Source of the DNA: JASSUD01 sp031963045 | GTDB taxonomy: Bacteria; Pseudomonadota; Gammaproteobacteria; Burkholderiales; Burkholderiaceae | DNA: 64,000 bases | NCBI GenBank assembly: GCA_031963045.1 | Contig: JASSUK010000035.1 | Location: 53,389 to 117,388, forward strand | Reading direction: 5' to 3' | In this document: in pieces, positions 62,350-64,000 of the stretch | How the letters are laid out: each line of letters begins with the position of its first letter | Position numbering within the stretch: the stretch's first letter is position 1 | Program-made: the position numbers and the translations under genes | Notes under the pieces: generated by a model | The model's database searches: none | Told to the model about the DNA's origin: nothing | The model's input: only the letters and a program-made list of their open reading frames with translations

Positions 62350-63948
62350 ATGGCCGATAACAAGAAGGTGGTAGGTCTGCCTATCGAGGATCTTAAGGCG
62401 AAATTTCGCGCACAACCCATTCCACAGAAGAAAGACTTTGCGGACTTGATCGACATCGCAGACAGTGGCCGCAAGGCCGCCGGCCTGTCACCCGATCAGG
62501 GCGCCGGCACCGGTGCGGGTCTCCAACTGGAAACAACCGGTCAGCTCGCGGTGAGGGCTGGGGACGGTATTCGAGTAGATGCCTCCTCAGGGGTTTACGT
62601 CAAAATTGAAGAAAAGTCAGGTCTTGTATTTAATAAGGAGGGGCTATTAAGTCTGAATTCTGTCGCAGCGGTTGAGCAGTTAAACACGGCGGAGCGAAAA
62701 GCTATATTTCGGTTACTTTATGAGAGCGGAGTCTTGTCCAAATGGAAAAAACTGACGGCATCGGATGGGGCTGAAGGAGATTTCTTTGGTAAGAGTGTCA
62801 GTCTGAGCGCCGATGGCCAGACCCTAGCCGTCGGGGCATACGGTGATGAAGATAAGGGACTGGACTCAGGCTCAGTCTATGTTTTCAGTCGTTCAGGAAA
62901 TGCCTGGACGGAACAACAAAAATTGACGGCATTGGATGGGGCTCCAGGAGATTACTTTGGTGATCGTGTCAGTCTGAGTGACGATGGCCAGACTCTGGCC
63001 GTTGGAGCATACCGTGATGACGATAAGGGCTTGGACTCAGGTTCGGTCTATGTTTTCCATCGTTCAGGAAATGCCTGGACGCAACAACCAAAACTAACGG
63101 CATCGGATGGGGCTGAAGGAGATTGCTTTGGCAATAGTGTCAATTTGAGTACTGATGGCCAGACCCTGGCCGTCGGAGCAAAAAATGATGACGATAAGGG
63201 CGCGTCATCAGGCTCGGTCTATGTTTTCAGCCGTTCAGGAAATGCCTGGACGCAACAACCAAAACTGACTGCATCGGATGGGGCTTCATTAGATTACTTT
63301 GGTGCGAGTGTCAGTCTGAGTGCCGATGGCCAGACCCTGGCCGTCGGGGCACACGGTGATGACGATAAGGGCTCGAACTCAGGCTCGGTCTATGTTTTCA
63401 GTCGTTCAGGAAATGCCTGGACGGAACAACCAAAACTGACGGCATTGGATGGAGCTCCAGGAGATTTCTTTGGTGAGAGTGTCAGTCTGAGTGCCGATGG
63501 CCAGACCCTGGCCGTCGGGGCAGACGGTGATCAAGATAACGGATCATTCTCAGGCTCGGTCTATGTTTTCAGCCGTTCAGGAAATGCCTGGACGCAACAA
63601 CCAAAACTGATGGCATTTGATGGGGCTCCAGGAGATCGCTTTGGTGAGAATGTCAGTCTGAGTGCCGATGGCCAGACTCTGGCCATCGGAGCAAAAAATG
63701 ATAAAGATAAGGGCTCGGACTCAGGCTCGGTCTATGTTTTCCATCGTTCAAGAAATACCTGGACGGAACAACAAAAACTGACGGTATCTGGTTGGAAGCC
63801 AAAAGATTCCTTTGGTACTAGTGTCAGTCTAAGTGCCAATGGTCAGACCCTGGCCGTCGGGGCATCCGGTGATGACGATAAGGGACTTAATTCAGGCTCG
63901 ACCTATCTCTTTTGTTACAGAACGGCCATATTGCCGGAAAGCTTTTAA
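62350..63948 (+). CDS. Putative eCIS tail fibre with FG-GAP beta-propeller (copy 2)
   Basis: A 532-residue paralogue of the preceding gene. The first 60 residues are nearly the same (EDLKAKFRAQPIPQKKDFAD, SGRKAAGLSPDQG), and the fibre-like GLVFNKEGL follows. From about residue 135, about seven FG-GAP units carry DGxTLAVGA-x-GDDDKG cores with Asp-rich loops (GDDDKGSNSG), more regular than in copy 1 and possibly calcium-binding, as in integrins. The 3' flank (GAATAACCGTCTCCATA) repeats that of copy 1 (GAATGACCGTCTCCATA), so the unit was duplicated whole. Further copies may follow outside the window. GGGGGGAATG precedes the ATG. Confidence 0.8.
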   Translation: MADNKKVVGLPIEDLKAKFRAQPIPQKKDFADLIDIADSGRKAAGLSPDQGAGTGAGLQLETTGQLAVRAGDGIRVDASSGVYVKIEEKSGLVFNKEGLLSLNSVAAVEQLNTAERKAIFRLLYESGVLSKWKKLTASDGAEGDFFGKSVSLSADGQTLAVGAYGDEDKGLDSGSVYVFSRSGNAWTEQQKLTALDGAPGDYFGDRVSLSDDGQTLAVGAYRDDDKGLDSGSVYVFHRSGNAWTQQPKLTASDGAEGDCFGNSVNLSTDGQTLAVGAKNDDDKGASSGSVYVFSRSGNAWTQQPKLTASDGASLDYFGASVSLSADGQTLAVGAHGDDDKGSNSGSVYVFSRSGNAWTEQPKLTALDGAPGDFFGESVSLSADGQTLAVGADGDQDNGSFSGSVYVFSRSGNAWTQQPKLMAFDGAPGDRFGENVSLSADGQTLAIGAKNDKDKGSDSGSVYVFHRSRNTWTEQQKLTVSGWKPKDSFGTSVSLSANGQTLAVGASGDDDKGLNSGSTYLFCYRTAILPESF

Positions 63949-64000
63949 GGAATAACCGTCTCCATATTCACTGGTGACAATCCGCTTCTATCATCGATTG

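Overview
The window looks like the chromosome of a Burkholderiaceae-type betaproteobacterium living inside a eukaryotic host. The nearest fit I can suggest is a fungal endobacterium of the Mycoavidus/Glomeribacter kind. That placement is an inference from three things: housekeeping genes of betaproteobacterial type (aceE plus an aceF with two lipoyl domains, clpS-clpA, prlC, ruvAB, hisH-hisA); moderate to low GC with very AT-rich accessory genes; and many eukaryote-like repeat proteins. No rRNA or database match was available to fix the species.

Layout. 0-6.5 kb is an effector-like block: a possible ADP-ribosyltransferase, an LRR protein, and two tandem ankyrin proteins with an F-box-like N-terminus. 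6.7-9.4 kb is clpA-clpS. 9.5-11 kb holds two AT-rich genes of unknown function. 11.3-13.5 kb is prlC, followed by a third ankyrin protein. 15.8-20.5 kb is aceE-aceF, separated by a long hairpin. 20.7-22.3 kb is ruvA-ruvB. 22.6-25.6 kb is hisH-hisA between two small membrane proteins. A tRNA-Arg(ACG) at 26.0 kb is followed by a group II intron-like scrap and a long class I glutamine-amidotransferase-like protein. 27.6-43.1 kb is a mosaic accessory region: a large WD40/pentapeptide protein, a deaminase-like protein, a papain-like protein, broken genes, integrase scraps, and a cassette of SGNH hydrolase, DUF2235 hydrolase, unknown gene and DyP peroxidase.

44.5-59.8 kb is the main system: an extracellular contractile injection system (eCIS) of the Afp/PVC type in canonical order. 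It runs inner tube, three sheath paralogues, second tube, small DUF5908 protein, LysM/CIS-tube-type protein, VgrG-like hub, gp25 baseplate, PAAR-like tip, and two large baseplate J-like proteins. It is followed at 60.7-63.9 kb by two tandem proteins that share a tail-fibre-like N-terminus and carry FG-GAP (integrin-alpha-like) beta-propellers, in the position of the Afp13/Pvc13 fibre. The tape measure, AAA+ ATPase and tube terminator expected after the fibres would lie to the right of the window.

A family of mosaic, palindromic interspersed repeats recurs between genes across the window. One copy, at 59957-60195, has perfect 17-bp terminal inverted repeats and a 5-bp target duplication, and it splits the leader of a duplicated gene. 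The combined picture is a host-associated bacterium with an injection machine, possible receptor-binding fibres, and a set of candidate effectors that resemble eukaryotic ubiquitin-ligase adaptors and toxin enzymes. Links between the candidate effectors and the machine rest on proximity only.
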